Part shown: positions 34,866-46,790 of the stretch, piece after piece | Numbering within the stretch: the first letter of the stretch is position 1 | How the letters are laid out: every line of letters starts with the position of its first letter | Position numbers and translations under genes: made by a program | The notes under the pieces: generated by a model | The model's input: only the letters and a program-made list of their open reading frames with translations | What the model was told of the DNA's origin: nothing | Databases searched by the model: none | DNA from: Heterotrichella gracilis | Taxonomy: Eukaryota > Sar > Xanthophyceae > Tribonematales > Xanthonemataceae | Direction: 5' to 3' | NCBI GenBank assembly: GCA_032358255.1 | Contig: JAULBX010026374.1 | Coordinates: forward strand, 1 to 49,135 | DNA: 49,135 nt

Positions 34866-35805
34866 GGCGATTCAGACTGACGTTGGTTGCCAAATCCGCT
34901 GATTGGTGTCACACAGGGCTTGGGCGTGCCCCCCGCTGCTGCAGGGTGTCAAGTGGGCCGTCTCCTTGATGCTCTGAAGTTTGATGTGCTTTGAGGAGTC
35001 CACAACCTGGAAACTCATGCCAGATAGCAGGCTGTTAGAGCTGGCCTCCGGCAGCCTTTGGCTGATGGCTTTGTCCAGGCTGGAGCACAGGTGAAACACC
35101 ACTTGCTTCCCCTTCTCAGCCACGTTTTTGACCAGCCACAACAACAACAGTTGAGCACACCTAAAAACTCCGAGTTGAAGGTTTGATTGGGACAAGACCA
35201 GTGTGCCACACAATTGTTTATCCTTGTCCCTCAGGGATGGGGTAAATAGGCTATGTACCCCAACTTGTACTTGCCCAGCCACAACACCACTGAGACAAAA
35301 TGCAACCCCTGCACAGTATAAATAGTGAAACAGTCTAGTGGTGCTCGAGCCTCACACACACCCCGCGGCCTGCCCAGGTTGCCTCAAGACAGATCAACGG
35401 GGTCGCACAGCAGCTCACAAAACAACCTTGAAACCTTCAACCGTCAAGCAACTGATCACCCAACACATCACTGAGTGTCACACATCGCTTGGGGTTAAAG
35501 GCAAATCCCAATGCACTGCTTCAAACGACCTCGAGGAGCTCCGGACGGTGCTCGGAGAACCGGCGCTTACTACAGACTGGAAACACGTCTCCAACTCAAA
35601 GGGGGTGCTTCGTGCAACAACCAGCAGTTACTGTAGCAAGTTGCTTGCATGTTACGCCTTTGAGCTCCTGATAACGCATGGTGCACTTGCAAGCTTGCAC
35701 TCTTAACGCTACACCTTCCGAGGTCTAGGCTAGCGGCCACCTGCCCACATGCAATCCTGGGTCAGCAGGTCATAGAGGAGCCGACAAAGTTGACTCACCA
35801 TGCAC

Positions 35806-35833
35806 GGATCCCCGGAAAAAAACACGGGGATCC
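35806..35833. repeat. 9-bp inverted repeat
   Basis: GGATCCCCG (35806-35814) and its reverse complement CGGGGATCC (35825-35833) are separated by an A-rich 10-nt loop. Confidence 0.9.
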
Positions 35834-36627
35834 CATGTTCCCGGGATGATGCGCCCATATTTTGTGCCAGGAGTTAAAAGTGCAACTTTGTTGCTGCAAA
35901 GGTCTGCCGGGTGGCACCAATCCGAATGACCTAGAGTCAAGGTGTTGAGACTGCCATTGAATGTTACCGGCCGGCTATCACCGCATGCTGGTGCTTCATC
36001 ATGGCAGGCAGTGCCTATGACCGGGTCCAGTAGTCGCGGTCACACGGTCAAGCTGTCTGTGAGTATTTGGCAATGTTTTTGTTGCACTGCGCGCAGGCAG
36101 CAGCAAGGGGTACAAAGTTGCATGATGCACGGTAGGGGTGGGTTAATTACTACGATAGCGCCCCAAGCACAAAGAACACGCACTCGCGTCCCTGCCATTA
36201 CAGCCTTATGTAATGGGGGAAACCATGCTGTTGCTTGACCTGGCATAAACCTGCTTGATTCAAAATCAATCACAGCCCCAATCACGAGGCTACCGAATTT
36301 TTCAACTACAAAAACAATAGAAAAACACGCAAACAGACTGGTCCAGGGACTATGACGGACTTGACGCAAAAGCTGCATCCACCTCCTGGCCACCATACTG
36401 CTGAATCACGTGCCACCAACGTGGTCCAGCCAGCAGATATATGCATGTGCATGCATTGGGAAACTGAATATAACGGGTGAGCGACCCCCCCCCCCCCCCC
36501 TCCCCCTGGTGCTTCATGTGTAATACACTGATGTGCAGTAGCCGGAATCTGAATCAATCTGACCCCACTGGCTGGGCCTGGCATATTTCCAACCCCTCAG
36601 AAAAGGCCGATCTTGCCAAAACACGCA

Positions 36628-36660
36628 GCCTACACAGATTCCAAAAGAATCTGTGTAGGC
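36628..36660. repeat. Perfect 14-bp inverted repeat with 5-nt loop
   Basis: GCCTACACAGATTC (36628-36641), loop CAAAA, then the exact reverse complement (36647-36660). It lies about 200 nt beyond the stop of the minus-strand gene at 36867, so it would fall in that gene's 3' flank. Confidence 0.95.
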
Positions 36661-36866
36661 CTGAGGAGTCAGCCTCAGCTATATTTCCTGCAGAACACAA
36701 GCTGACCCACTGTGCGCATTCATCGTTGCATCCCATGTACATTCAAAACGGACACCAGTACATCGAGACTGGTCACTAGAGCAGCTGCTGGTGGAGATGC
36801 GCTGCAGGTAAGCATCGGCCATTTGCTGTGCTGTGTGAGGCTGCCACCGCTTAGGCGTCCGCCTCC

Positions 36867-38282
36867 TTAATCCTCAGCTGCACTGTGGAAGTAAGTCAAC
36901 AAAGGTGTTGCATGCGCCATGCGAATGCGTGATTGATCATCACTTATTGTGCACATGCGTCCTGCCATAAATGCTCTCCAGAAATGTCACAAAGTCCATG
37001 CACAATGCCAAAGTCTATTCCTTGGCTCATCGGCTTGGATGACATCCAGCAGAGGCATAAATTGCATGGCTGTCTGAAAGTCAACCGTTGTAAAGTGCCT
37101 ACATTCCCATTCCCATCCCCACCGAACTACCAAGCAAAGCACTTTTCGCATGGCTGACTAAAGGGCACGCTAGCCCCACCAGGTGACTCCGTAGGTTACT
37201 CCACAGAGTACGAATCTAGCAGCAACACGTACCCTTGTGCTCTGCTGCAACTCCTTCCCCTGTGCCCTTCTTTGCCACCTCAAACTGAGGCACATAGCTC
37301 CCTGTCCGCCATGCCTTCTCATCACCCTGATCATAGGGCGCATTCAGGAGTGAAGAGTCCACCTTGTTCCACCTGAAGCAGGGCAAGCATGTCAATTACA
37401 AGAATGAAGCTGGGCAAAGGTCACGCATGACCCAATTCCACCTCACAACAGGATTGGCGGCACAGACAAGGGGCAAGTATATTGCGTACCACTGCTTGCC
37501 AGCTGTTTTCTCGTCCTCTGTATCTTCTGCAGCAAAAAGTAACCAAGCTTCAGCACAAACTATGAGTGGTATGTATGACATCAAGGTAGCAACAGTGCAC
37601 TGTGTTGAGGGTTGTTAGTGACAAGAAACGTGTCACACAGTAGCGTCAGCAACAACAGTGCATGGTCCGATGTGGCATACCCAAGTTCAAGTTGGGCATC
37701 AAGTGGGAGGCATGAAACCCTGATTTGAAGCTGTCTCTTGCCCTGGGCGAGTCCCTAAAGGAGGGGGAGTGCGCCTGACCCCGAGGGGAGCCCTCTGCGT
37801 CATCTGCGCCCGTGGGCGACCTGCGCCTCAGCGAGCGCGAAACCATGAGGCTGCCAGACTTCTTCATGTACTCCCTGCAAAGTTGTTAGGTTAAGGGTTT
37901 TTCAGGAGGCAAAATACACTGCAGTCAACGCTACTGTTCTCCGTAGCAGTGTGGCCCCACCAGGAGCACCGTGGTTCTATATAGCCAGTGGCTGGGTGGT
38001 TGCAGTTGAACACGCCACATTGCAGGGTACACCACCATCGTCACCGCACCTAGATTTTGGGCTCAGGTAGCAATAATCTGTGTCTATGGATTCCTCTGTG
38101 GTCTTGGTGTCCGCTGGAGGCATGAAGCCAAACTGTCAGTGTGCAATCCATGCGGCATGTGGGTGATGTGGGGGTGATGTCGAGCGAACTCTGAACACCA
38201 GCCACAGGTTTCCTGTCACATAAAGCTTACCGGCAAGGTTAGGCAACTGTTCGTTACTCCATCCGGGCATCAAGCTCCCCAT
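36867..38282 (-). CDS. Uncharacterised small protein
   Basis: Seven minus-strand exons join in phase to 176 residues: 38231-38282, 38199-38212 (14 nt), 38050-38132, 37681-37874, 37490-37526, 37233-37372 and 36867-36877. The middle exons are the most convincing. They encode FGFMPPADTKTTEES, YMKKSGSLMVSRSLRRRSP, a Ser/Arg/Pro-rich stretch with SPSFRDSPRARDS, then EDTEDEKTAGKQWWNKVD and WRTGSYVPQFEVAKK. No transmembrane segment or signal is visible. The SP and RS sites look like possible phosphorylation sites. The start MGSLMPGW and the later WW, LN and Y-x-PQF-x-VA pattern remind me of a family of short plant proteins of unknown role, but this is recollection only. The 14-nt exon and the 11-nt last exon are inferred from phase alone. 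Confidence 0.5.
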
Positions 38283-39101
38283 TTTGCTGAGCTGTCGTCC
38301 TCCTGCGCAGGCGGGTGGGAGTGAAACTCCGAAACACACTAACTTTCGCGTGGACACCTTGTTCCATGCTACAACATACCGCTAGGTCCCTCCGAGCTTC
38401 AGGAACAACAAAACGTGCATAGATGGTGGCCCTGGCAACGTTGCAACCCTGCTCGAGCATGCTCCGCCCACGTTTGCCAGGCATGGGTTGGCCAACAATG
38501 TCAACACTGACCGTGTGTATTTGAACAACCCAGCAACGCTTACACTTGATAAAAGTTTGATTCCGACTGTCTCAGCTCTGTGCAAGTTTTAGGAGCGGTG
38601 CTGATACCGATATGCAGTGTCTCGGTTTTCAAGTGGGTGGCGTGTGTCAACTCCGAAACGCGAAAGTGGGCTGGTCACCGTTGCGACGAGGCTTTCTGGG
38701 TTGGCAAAGGCTTGATTGCGTCGAGGGAAGTGGATGTCAAGGCAAGCACAATGCTTTAAGGGCTTCGAGAGGCCTTGCCAAACTCTGGCTGACTCAGGCC
38801 GCGCAGCCTCATGAGACACAAGGGGTGAAAAAGGGAATTGGTGCAACTGGTTGACCCCAGCTTCCTATTGGCCATCGGGCAACGCATGACTAATTTGATG
38901 GCTGGGCGCTCTCGCTGCAAAACGCTTGGACGGACCACGGAACCTGTTTATGCGCGGTACATAAGGCACCCTCGCCAGCTTCGTAGCGTTCTTTAAGACT
39001 TCAGATCACGCTTGCAACACTTTTGGGTTTGCCGCATCGTCGCTGTTTGCTCACCGTGTGACATCGCCCAGCAGTAGCTGTTAAACACCAAGCGCCTCAA
39101 A
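38283..39101. promoter_or_regulatory. Divergent promoter region upstream of the lipid-droplet gene
   Basis: The region separates divergent starts at 38282 (-) and 39102 (+). Open frames on both strands are short and uninformative. No defined element is recognised. Confidence 0.45.
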
Positions 39102-40400
39102 ATGGCTGTTGAGACCAACACCAGCGGTACCACCACCACCGCCAGCACCGGTGGTGATCTGCACTACCTGGGGTACGTGCCAGAGTACCTTTCAAAGGGC
39201 GCACAGATCGCAGAGTCCGTCTACACCAGCATCAAGGGATACGCGCCTGCTTCCATCGCTGGGTACCGTGTAGATGCCATCGAGTCTCGCGTTGCCGAGA
39301 CTGCAAACCCTTGGGTCACTGCGGCACAGGACAAGGGCACTGCCATCCTCAAGGTGGTGGATGACAAGGTGCGTTTGCGTCTTGCAGGATGTGCCAACCG
39401 GCTGCTTGTTGGCTGTGGGCGGTGGACTCACATCTGGGTTTGCTGTTGGCACAGGTGACCAGCGCCGTGGACGTGGGCAAGAACTACTACTCCAAGAACT
39501 CTGCGTACCTCAGTGAAACTGTCGAGAAGCAGAAGCAGTTCCACGCCCAGAACCTGGCCAACTACAAGGCTGCCAAGGAGTCTCTCTTCAAGAAGATCGA
39601 GGTGCGTTCGAGTCTTGCACAGGATGTTTCCAACTGGCTGTTTGGCCGAGGGTGGTGGACTCACTCTTGGGTGTTTTGTACAGGAGACCATCGAGTTCCT
39701 GAAGCAGAAGGGCCTGACAGGAGCTGCAGCAGTGGCAGCAGAGAACGTGGGCAGGCTTGTGGGGGAGCTGAAGAAGCTGCCCTCACACATCCCAGAGCAG
39801 GCCAAGGCAGCCTCAAAGCAGCTGCAGGATGCATGGAAGAGCTTCACAGAGCTGCCTTCAGGTATGTTGCTTGCTGAGCCACCCTCCCATACTGGACTGA
39901 TAGTGGACTGTCTCATACTCAGCCCAGGCTGCCCTCACTTCACCACGTGCTGACTTGGGTTTTCCTTTCTGCAGTGCAAAGGACCCTTGGGACCGTTAAT
40001 GGCTCCGTAGACTACACATGGCAGAAGTACCTGGCCGCCCACGATGCTGTTGTGGTAAGCCCAACTGCCATTGCTGCTGTAGTTGTGCCAGCCTTGCACA
40101 CATTGTTCAATGTGATATAACGTTGGTACTGTTTAAAGTATGCAGTTGCTGCTTGCCAGTGGTTGACTGTCTGCCATGTACCTGCAGGCCAACCCCAACT
40201 ACGAGAAGGCATACGGCACCGTGGGCCAGTACTGGTCGAAGATTGAGGGCACCTCCATATACAAGACCGCCAGCCACAAGCTCTACCCAGTCGTCGCCCC
40301 CGTGGCAGACCCAGCCCTGGAGGTCGCCACTCCATACTACAATGCTGTGCTGGACCACTGGAAGCCTGCCAATTCCCTGGCAGCCAAGGCAGCAAGCTAG
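39102..40400 (+). CDS. Lipid-droplet surface protein, MLDP-like (REF/SRPP-related)
   Basis: Five exons join in phase: 39102-39368, 39455-39601, 39684-39861, 39975-40054 and 40188-40400 (294 residues, TAG). After a Thr-rich start come LHYLGYVPEYLSKGAQ and VYTSIKGYAPASIAGY, then long amphipathic helices with repeating AETANPWVTAAQDKGTAIL and LKKLPSHIPEQAK. A Pro/Tyr-rich end follows (YKTASHKLYPVVAPVADPA). No signal peptide or true membrane span is seen. This matches the major lipid droplet protein / oil globule protein group of green algae, about 260-290 residues, which coats storage droplets. It also fits plant REF/SRPP-type LDAPs. The assignment rests on remembered family features. Introns 1 and 2 are homologous to each other. 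Confidence 0.72.
39369..39683 (+). repeat. Two homologous introns (introner-like)
   Basis: Intron 1 (39369-39454, 86 nt) and intron 2 (39602-39683, 82 nt) align along their length. Both start GTGCGTT, contain GTCTTGCA, GGATGT and GGTGGACTCAC, and end near ACAG. The exons between them are not similar. Confidence 0.9.
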
Positions 40401-41466
40401 AGCGCCTGTGTAAGGCACGCGGGTTGTGATGGGATTGATAAGGGTTGGGAGGGGAATGATTGGTCGACAGCTGGGTTGCCGTGGCTGGCGGCGGTGCAGT
40501 TTCGTGTAAGCCGCTTGACCGCAGCCTCGTGTGTTGTGCTTGCGGGCATATTGTGCTCTGTTTCAAGGGCGGACCTGCGAGTATCAAGCCGCACAGCTTT
40601 CTGTGTATCACTTTGTACATTTGTGGCATGCGCCACCTGACTTGTGGTGCAAAAACTGCCTTTCTCGCTGATTTGCTTTAGTTTGTTGCCAAAACTTGGC
40701 ACTGCTTTCTTTTGTACTGGTGCTGTGTACACCTTGGTAGTTTTTGTTGTAGCTTTTGTTGTTTTGAGGGTCATGTGGGGGGCATGCGAGCCCTGGGTGA
40801 ATGATAATAGTATACTGAGTAGCGTCAGTCTTGCAAAGTGGTTGATGATAAGTCGCGCAGGATAAATAACGGTTAGCGTGACAGTTATTATGACAAAACA
40901 GGTTTACCATGGACGTTTGGTAGTGACGCTTTCAGCTGTTAGTGCAGACAAACTGTTTGCCTACCTGACAGTTGACGCTTGGAGATATATTGTGTTGAAC
41001 CAGCTAAGGCTTCCTGTTACTTTTGTGGATGTAATAATAATAAAAAAGCTGCTGCTATGCACGCGATTGAGTGCACAGCTATGCACGTGCCATGAGCAGC
41101 GTACTGCAGACGGCTATCACTCCTCTTACAGAAACCATGAAAGCATGTGTCTTGCTTATTCTGGCAATACGATCGTTTACAGCACCAGTAAAGAGACACA
41201 GAGTCTTCTACAACGTTCACGAGTGCTACTGGTCTTCGCCTTAAGGGGCATGGGCATGGGAGCTCCTGAGCTCCCCTGCAAGTTGTATTACACTCCTGCC
41301 TCCACTGAAAGCTGAAATGGTGCCCAGGAAAACGTTTATATCATACCGCGGTGGTGCTCTTCCACACTCCCTCCTGCATACTCAACATGCCACAGTGCCT
41401 TCTAACAAAGGCAGTTGCTAGCTAGACCTTGCTTTGCTTCACGATCGACCCCTAGAACAGGCCACC
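40401..41466. other. Intergenic; no gene seen
   Basis: This contains the 3' UTR of the lipid-droplet gene and the promoter of the ABC gene. T-rich tracts are common. No exon is supported. Confidence 0.5.
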
Positions 41467-44400
41467 ATGCCAGTGCCAGTGTTTATCACGAATCCCAAAG
41501 GGGCAGGACTGGTTGCTGCCACAAACAACGTGGTAGAAACGCAGGGCCCATTTGCCAAGTTCAGGAGCGTGGAAGTGAGCCAGGTGGCGCCACCGCCCAC
41601 AACCTCGTCCGCACAGCAGCCTGCAACGCCAATCCTCCCAGCGCCAGATGCCACCAGTGCGCCTGAGCCACGGAATACACAGGCGAGCTGCCCAGCAGTG
41701 GAAACGCATAACTTGAGCTTCTGCTACCCAGGTTTAGGTAGGTAATTATCCTAATTTGGGTTCCGCTTGATTGGACGCACACCAGTGACGCTGTTAGCAG
41801 TCGCTCAACCTGCGTCCTATGCATGCATGCAAAACTTGTGGCTGGCAAATGGCATGCCACGACATGCACCATGTTGCCCACAGATCGTTACTGATCTGGA
41901 GTAGGATCGGCTAACCCTAGTAAGCCATGTACTAACACCCTTTGTTTCCTCAGATGGGCGACCCCTGCCCGGCGTTGCACCAGTGGTCCAGGACATGAGC
42001 ATACAACTGGCGCCTGGCAGCCGGTGCCTACTGATCGGGCCCAACGGAGCGGGCAAAACCACGCTGCTCAAGGTGTTGGGAGGCAAGCACATGGTCCCAA
42101 AGGAGTCCGTGTCCGTGCTAGGCCAGCCTCCCTTCCACGCCACCGCACTCATCACTGGGGGCCACCTGGCATACGTGGGGGGCAACTGGGAGCGGGACAT
42201 TGCCTTTGCAGGCTATGCCATACCTCTCCAGGTGGGTGATGCAGCACTGCGGTATGCACATGCGTTTTCAGGTTTCAATTCAATTGGGGAGATATGGTTT
42301 CAAGCACCTAAGGCGCCACCTTCGGTTCTTGGCGCCTGTGCCACCACAAGGATGGGCATACCGACATCTCTTTCTATACACCCTTTGGTAGTAAGCTTTA
42401 TTAAACCGTGGAAAATATTTTCGGCCATATACAGCCCGCTTCAGCACAGTACAGAGTAGCTACAGGCTGCATGAGCTACACGCCCCACTCGTGCAATGCG
42501 ACGTTGTAATGCCATGCTTGCTGCTAGTATTGGCAAGTGTGGAGGCCTACCGTATTAGGTTTCCAACATACTATTGCAATACCTGCCTCAAACCAAACCC
42601 TGCATCCCCGCCTCCAGATCACTCCCCCCTCCCCTTACACACCGACTCACCCCTCGTTGTCCACCACCACCAGGGCGACTTCCCCGCATCCCGCATGATT
42701 GACAGCATCCCGGGGATCGACCCCGCCCGCAAGGCGCACCTCATCAAGGTGTTGGACGTCAACCCCACCTGGCGCATGCACCAGGTGTCGGACGGGCAGC
42801 GGCGGCGGGTGCAGATCTGCTGCGGCCTGCTCAGACCCTTTAGGGTTTTGCTGCTGGACGAGATCACGGTGGACCTGGATGTGCTGGGGCGCACCGACCT
42901 CATGAACTTCCTGAAGGAGGAATGCGAGGAGCGTGGCGCAACCGTGATCTATGTAAGTGCAGCGGGATTGGGTGCATGGAGTATTGGACGGGGGCAGGGT
43001 GTGCGCTTGTGTGCCTGCAGATGTGCGTGCTGGGAGGTCGGTGGGGTAGTGTCTGAAGGATTTGTGGTACATTTTACCCCCTTTGTTACTGGGCGAGGTC
43101 GTGGTAATAAAAGTGGGACGTGTTGGCCGCATAGATCTCATGGACGAAGTGCAAGGAGTGCAGTGCGACTGTGATCTATGCATGGATGGCGGGGACAGGG
43201 GGCAGGGTGTGTGTTGGTGTGTTTACATGCGTGTGGCGCCATGGCGGCGGTGGTGCCACTTGCTGGTGATGCATGCAATTGGGTATACATGGATGGTGCC
43301 ATGGGTAGGCATTTAAGGCATTCATGCCGTCAGTGCCCAGCATCGGTGCGAATGAATATATGAATTGTGAGGAGTGGGGGCCGGGGCCAGGTGGCAGGGT
43401 GTATGCTGTGTGCCTCCCAATGTGCTGGGTGGCGCTGGTGGGATAATGCTTTTGGCGCCATGGCTGTGGTTGGCACTCGTTGTACGTGGCTGGCTCCATG
43501 GGTAGCAGTGGTGATGATGCCATGGGGTGGTGCCAGGCATGCGTGTTCTGAGGAGGCATGCGTGGCACCGTCATTTATGGTTCTGTGTGTTGTGCCAGTC
43601 AATTAATTAGTCACATGGATGGTGCCGTATGTGGTGTCAGGTTCGCTGTCAGTTGTGGTCGTGGGTGGTGCATGTGAAGCTGCACAGGTTGTGATTGGTT
43701 GGCTGCACGAGCTGTATCATGTTAGCACAGCAGACTGCCACGGTTATTACCCTGCTGCAATACTAACCTGCTGCGGCCATTCACCTGAGCATGTCTACCA
43801 CTGTCAAACCCTACACCCTTTGCAATCTACCCATATTACACAACCCAACTAGCTGTAAAATCAGTTCCTTGCATCAAATCTCGGTCACGTGCCTGTATCA
43901 GGAATCCATGAGCCATTTGCGCAATGGCCGGCAGATCCCATTCCCCCCACACACTCCCCCGCCTCCTCCTCCCCCGCCATTTTGCAACCCACCTCCCCTC
44001 CCTACCCCCCACAGGCCACCCACATCTTCGACGGCCTGGAGTCATGGCCCACCCACCTCATGTACGTGGCGCGGGGCCGCGCGCGGCGGTTTGAACCCGC
44101 ATCCTCCTTCCCCGAGCTGCGCCAGGGTAGGCTGTTGGAGCTGGTGCTGGGGTGGCTGAGGGAGGAGCAGGGGGCGAAGCGCAAGCAGGAACAGGGGAGG
44201 AACATACCTGAGGTGAGGCACGCTGTGCCCTACGGTGCACTGTTTAGGGTGAAGGGTTAAGAATTACCCCTCCGAGAGTTGGCAACAGCTAGCCTGCGGG
44301 CCTTCCTGGATTGCATCGGTGTTTGTCGGTTGCATGGCACATGGGGCATGCATGTAACTGCTCCAGTACTGAGGTGCTGGTGTCTAGCGTACTTCAAACT

Positions 44401-44821
44401 GCAGCTTGCTTTTAATCAGGAGTTTCAATATGCTATTGTTGGCGTCTACCTTTTCTTGCCAGTGGTGGCTTGTCTTCTTGCTGTTCCCTGGTTTATAGAT
44501 CTGCTCTCAATAGAAGATCTGCTCCGCCCCACGCTTGCCCCCTGTTCACATTGCTGTTGGCCCTTGCCGGGTTTTGTCCTCTGTAAAACCCTTAATCCAC
44601 TGTGAATCCTCAAAGGTCTATGGCATACCCTAGCATACTATAGGAGAGACCCTGCTGCGCTCCTCGTCCCTTCATCCGCATTCCTTTCCCATTCTCAGGT
44701 GTGGGACGACGATGTGCAAGGGGACAATATGATCAGGCAGGCGGAGTGGAGCAACGGGTGGGCGCCTGGGCGTATGACCTCCACCTTCAAGGACAGCAGC
44801 AACACAGTCATGCGCATGTGA
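41467..44821 (+). CDS. Soluble ABC ATPase, plant ABCI19/20/21 group
   Basis: Five exons join in phase: 41467-41737, 41954-42231, 42674-42952, 44015-44212 and 44699-44821 (382 residues, TGA). The nucleotide-binding domain starts at [16 protein letters not shown]. Walker A is GPNGAGKT (119-126), the ABC signature is the variant SDGQ (222-225, in [10 protein letters not shown]), and Walker B is LLLDE (242-246). These are followed by [13 protein letters not shown]. The C-terminal part has a charged helix ([14 protein letters not shown]) and ends in [12 protein letters not shown] and a short tail. There is no transmembrane domain. In Arabidopsis these proteins form an ER-associated complex linked to cytokinin responses; that role here is inference. 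The N-terminal about 75 residues are Pro/Ala/Thr-rich and not conserved. ATG 41467 sits in an ACC context. Fragments of the last exon recur downstream. Confidence 0.92.
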
Positions 44822-45228
44822 GGTACTGGTGGAACAGCCACCACTGTGTGGGGTGGATGGGTACCGTCGGCTGCGCGTGATGTCATCCCATCCCAGTCAG
44901 CTCGGGCCCAGCGTACTCAATATTGGTTGGTACCTGGGCCCTCATCATGCCATTCCTCGTTCAAGGACATCAGCAACACCATGATGCACATGTGAGGCCG
45001 GTGGGACGGGGGCAGAAGCCGGGTGCATGGCGCTACGGTACAAAGGACAGCAGCGTAAGTTTTGTTGGGTGCGCACATGGGCTGGTGGGGTGTGTGGTCG
45101 GTGGGGGCCATGCCGGGCGTGGCAGTTGGTGGGTGGGTGGGTGGGTGTGGTGTTCTACAGCCAGACTCACCACCTCAAATTTTTGGAAATTTGAGGACAT
45201 CAGCAATACCTCAATGCGCATTTGAGGC
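44787..45228 (+). repeat. Three copies of the ABC gene's 3' coding end
   Basis: TCAAGGACAGCAGCAACAC through the stop codon and GAGG occurs at 44787-44824. Diverged copies lie at 44961-44998 and 45191-45228, each ending in ATGTGAGG or ATTTGAGG. A short further piece (AAAGGACAGCAGCG) is near 45041. Confidence 0.9.
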
Positions 45229-45698
45229 AGGGGATTTGCACGGGGCTGCACTTGTGGTGTGGTGTGCAGAGGGGAACAGTTATTTCTATGCACTGCAACC
45301 AAATTTTCTATGTATTTTGTTTTAATTTATCTCATGATGAGGTTAAGGGCACCCTGTGAGTGTGCCACAGCCTTTTTTGGAAGTCTTAAGCCTGGGGGCC
45401 ACTAGACCTTCATGATGCACCGGTGCACCTTTGGGTTGCAGTGAGCCATTGTGGGTAGCGCCACCCGTCAATGTTATTGCATTGAATTGTGTGGCGGTGG
45501 ATTTGACTACCGTATTTTGTCTAGCATGATAAACACATGAATGGTCAAGCTTTTTATCTGAACACTGGCCACGGACGGTCAGCGCCGGCGGCGGTAAACA
45601 AGTCTTGACTCAAAACCCTGCTAGGGTCAGAATCTTTGGTCAAACATGCCGTGCCGCAAGCGGCATGCCACTCCTGAAAACCAGTAAAATGAGGTAAT
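45229..45698. other. Intergenic; no gene seen
   Basis: 3' flank of the ABC gene and promoter of the small gene that follows. No exon is supported. Confidence 0.45.
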
Positions 45699-46661
45699 AT
45701 GTGTTGTGTCAACCGCCCAACCTTCCTGCCATGCGCAGACCAGCAAGTGTCCTATCCGATAGGCAAGGCAGCAAAAGTTGCAAAATGGACACTACGTCAC
45801 GAGGCCTTCCCAGGTGATCTCTCTCCCCAGTACTACTCCCGCCCACCGGAGCTTAACTTCGAAGTTCTAATGGGGTTCGGTGTGTTCTCCGAGGTATGAA
45901 CGTAGCATGTTTGGGAGGGAAATGAGGCTGACCATGTACACATACTCTGGTTATTTGGGCGATGGCAGTTGACGTGTGACCCAGACCCTACATAACAGCG
46001 CAACCACATTACAGTTGCCCCCACAAACCAGCTGCAGATGCTTTCCCTGTGCACTGCTTCTCACAAGTAACTGTAACAACAGCACGGCTCCCGTCAAGGT
46101 TCGCCCTAGTGGTCTGCTCTCCGTGGAAAGGGTGTGGCATGTGTGTCTCCCTTGAAGTCTCTGCGCCACCCACATAGCAGCAAGACGAACACTAGGTACA
46201 TACATATCTTAGTGCTACAGGACATAGGCAGGGCCGGTGCAGGTATAGGGCACCACTTGTGCATGTATGCGTGAAGGTCGACATCACCTGGCAGCACTGA
46301 ACCACCCCCCCCACCCCAACCCCCCCCAGTTAGTTGAGTTAGTTGAGATCTGTGCTTTCTCTGTTAAAATTTGAACGTCGTTGTCTTTTGTTACCCTCAA
46401 AGATAACCGCCCACTGTCAGCATACACGATTACAGTGTGATACCCCAGCTTTGGACCCACTGGGTGCAAACAGTCGGGAGTAAGTAACTATTAGGGTTAT
46501 AGTCCTTGGGTACCAAGGCCCAACTGTGTGTTAACAAAACTCACTATCAAGCCAAGCAACCTACGTCCTTCTGTACTTGCAGGTGGCTTGCGGTGGGCGC
46601 TCCAGGTTTGAACGACAAGCCAGGCTTTTACTTCACGCCCCCTCCACAGTTTTACTGGTGA
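45699..46661 (+). CDS. Unrecognised small protein, two exons seen, joint unresolved
   Basis: One exon spans about 45740-45893. It encodes YPIGKAAKVAKWTLRHEAFP, then SPQYYSRPPELNFEVLMGFG, before a GTATGA donor. A last exon from 46583 encodes WLAVGAPGLNDKPGFYFT and PPPQFYW before TGA 46659-46661. Direct joining does not keep the frame that gives this reading, so a small exon between is likely. ATG 45699 is in frame with the first exon, but the CAG at 45736-45738 may instead be an acceptor. The Tyr/Pro/Phe-rich character and one hydrophobic stretch resemble small organelle membrane subunits, but I cannot name a family. Part of the first exon is copied at the window's right edge. Confidence 0.5.
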
Positions 46662-46790
46662 TTCTTGCAAGGTAGGTGTGGTAGAAGGTTCAGCTCTTGC
46701 AGTGACTTCCAGTGCTGTTCAATTGCACCCAGCCAGGCTTACAGCCCATGACTGACCATACATTGTATATTGCAGGCGCAGTCGTGGGCG

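Larger units (their letters stand above)
34866..36866. other. Intergenic region with hairpins; no gene accepted
   Basis: Longer open frames at 34872-35282 (-) and 35338-35706 (+) begin with GTG and lack domains. A TATAAATA motif lies at 35317-35324 on the plus strand. A poly-C run lies at about 36483-36500. Two inverted repeats are listed separately. Confidence 0.5.

Noticed and set aside
34872..35282. Minus-strand open frame of 136 codons
   Set aside because: Begins with GTG, has no recognised domain, and ends seven bases before the ATG of the secreted-protein gene. Probably promoter/5' region.
35338..35706. Plus-strand open frame with a TATAAATA box just upstream
   Set aside because: Starts with GTG and has no internal Met or domain. 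The TATA match alone is not enough.
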